Shown here: piece after piece, positions 5,897 through 6,175 of the stretch
Layout of the letters: each line of letters starts with the position of its first letter
Numbering within the stretch: position 1 is the stretch's first letter
Assembly (NCBI GenBank): GCA_964473355.1
Contig: CAYYOS010000141.1
Coordinates: forward strand, 1-6,175
Origin: CAYYOS01 sp964473355
GTDB lineage: Bacteria > Pseudomonadota > Gammaproteobacteria > Burkholderiales > REEB80
DNA length: 6,175 bases
Reading direction: 5' to 3'
Notes under the pieces: model-generated
Told to the model about the DNA's origin: nothing
Databases searched by the model: none
What the model saw: the letters and a program-made list of their open reading frames with translations, nothing else
Program-made: the position numbers and the translations under genes

Positions 5897-6175
5897 ATGG
5901 AATTGAGTGACCTTAGCCTTTCGAAACAAGAGCTGCTGGATTTAATGCAATTCGCTCATGATGCTCTGCAAATTAGAGCCGACCATGAGCTTCCACCACT
6001 CCTACTTCGCCTCAAGAAATTTATTCCCTGTGAACACATCATTGTCGGTATCGGAAAAACTAATTTGCAGGGGCATTTGCAGAACGTGGTAAAAATCATA
6101 AATGTAAGTTATCCCGATGAATGGATAAGTTCTTACCTGCAAAAGCATTACACCGAAGTTGACCCCGTGTTACGC
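5897..6175 (+). CDS. LuxR-family regulator, N-terminal autoinducer-binding domain (partial)
   Basis: Ninety-three codons are present before the window ends. The fold is recognised as the LuxR/TraR autoinducer-binding domain (Autoind_bind), which in quorum-sensing regulators binds acyl-homoserine lactone-type signals and controls a C-terminal LuxR helix-turn-helix; that DNA-binding part would lie past the right edge. The diagnostic stretch is SYPDEWISSYLQKHYTEVDP (71-90) followed by VLR. Aligned by spacing to TraR, W76, Y80, D89 and P90 occupy the positions of the conserved ligand-pocket residues W57, Y61, D70 and P71. Residues 46-53 (EHIIVGIG) fit the first beta strand. The N-terminus is about 19 residues longer than TraR's. 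The start is the first in-frame ATG; its Shine-Dalgarno sequence is poor (AGCGGG nine bases upstream at best). No luxI-type synthase is in the window, so it may be a LuxR solo. The family call is strong; the ligand is unknown. Confidence 0.82.
   Translation, partial: MELSDLSLSKQELLDLMQFAHDALQIRADHELPPLLLRLKKFIPCEHIIVGIGKTNLQGHLQNVVKIINVSYPDEWISSYLQKHYTEVDPVLR

Noticed and set aside
1..6175. CRISPR array, insertion sequence, tRNA/rRNA, toxin-antitoxin or phage genes
   Set aside because: I looked on both strands and saw no direct-repeat array, transposase, cloverleaf or phage-like gene; the genes present are housekeeping, pilus and one regulator.

Overview
The window looks like chromosomal DNA of a free-living gammaproteobacterium. 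PilB closely resembles the Pseudomonas-type pilus ATPase. The block CNNM transporter – CcsA-like membrane protein – divergent ffh matches the conserved neighbourhood of E. coli (yfjD/corB, ypjD, ffh) and of pseudomonads. Genus cannot be fixed from sequence reading alone.

Layout. Positions 1-4323 are all read from the minus strand. In transcription order they are ypjD-like (4323-3508), a CorB/CNNM-family protein (3478-2204), a 147-nt gap, pilB (2056-341), and pilC, which begins at 331 and runs off the left edge. The first two genes are 29 nt apart and look co-transcribed. pilB and pilC are 8-10 nt apart and look translationally coupled. At about 4324-4421 lies a divergent intergenic region with a clear dyad. 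From there ffh (4422-5768) is transcribed rightward. After a 128-nt gap comes the N-terminal 93 codons of a LuxR-type autoinducer-binding regulator (5897 to the right edge).

How the genes work together. pilB and pilC encode the extension ATPase and inner-membrane platform protein of type IV pili (or of the closely related transformation pilus). Ffh is the protein part of the signal recognition particle, which delivers inner-membrane proteins co-translationally. The CorB-like and YpjD-like proteins are polytopic membrane proteins of ion handling and presumed cytochrome/haem-related function. The truncated LuxR-family protein is the only regulatory gene and sits where many gammaproteobacteria have rpsP.

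Most of the window is ordinary housekeeping sequence and I found no evidence of a new multi-gene system. The points most worth a second look are the LuxR-type gene behind ffh, the extended inverted repeat between ypjD and ffh, and the apparently near-leaderless or SD-less starts of ypjD and corB.
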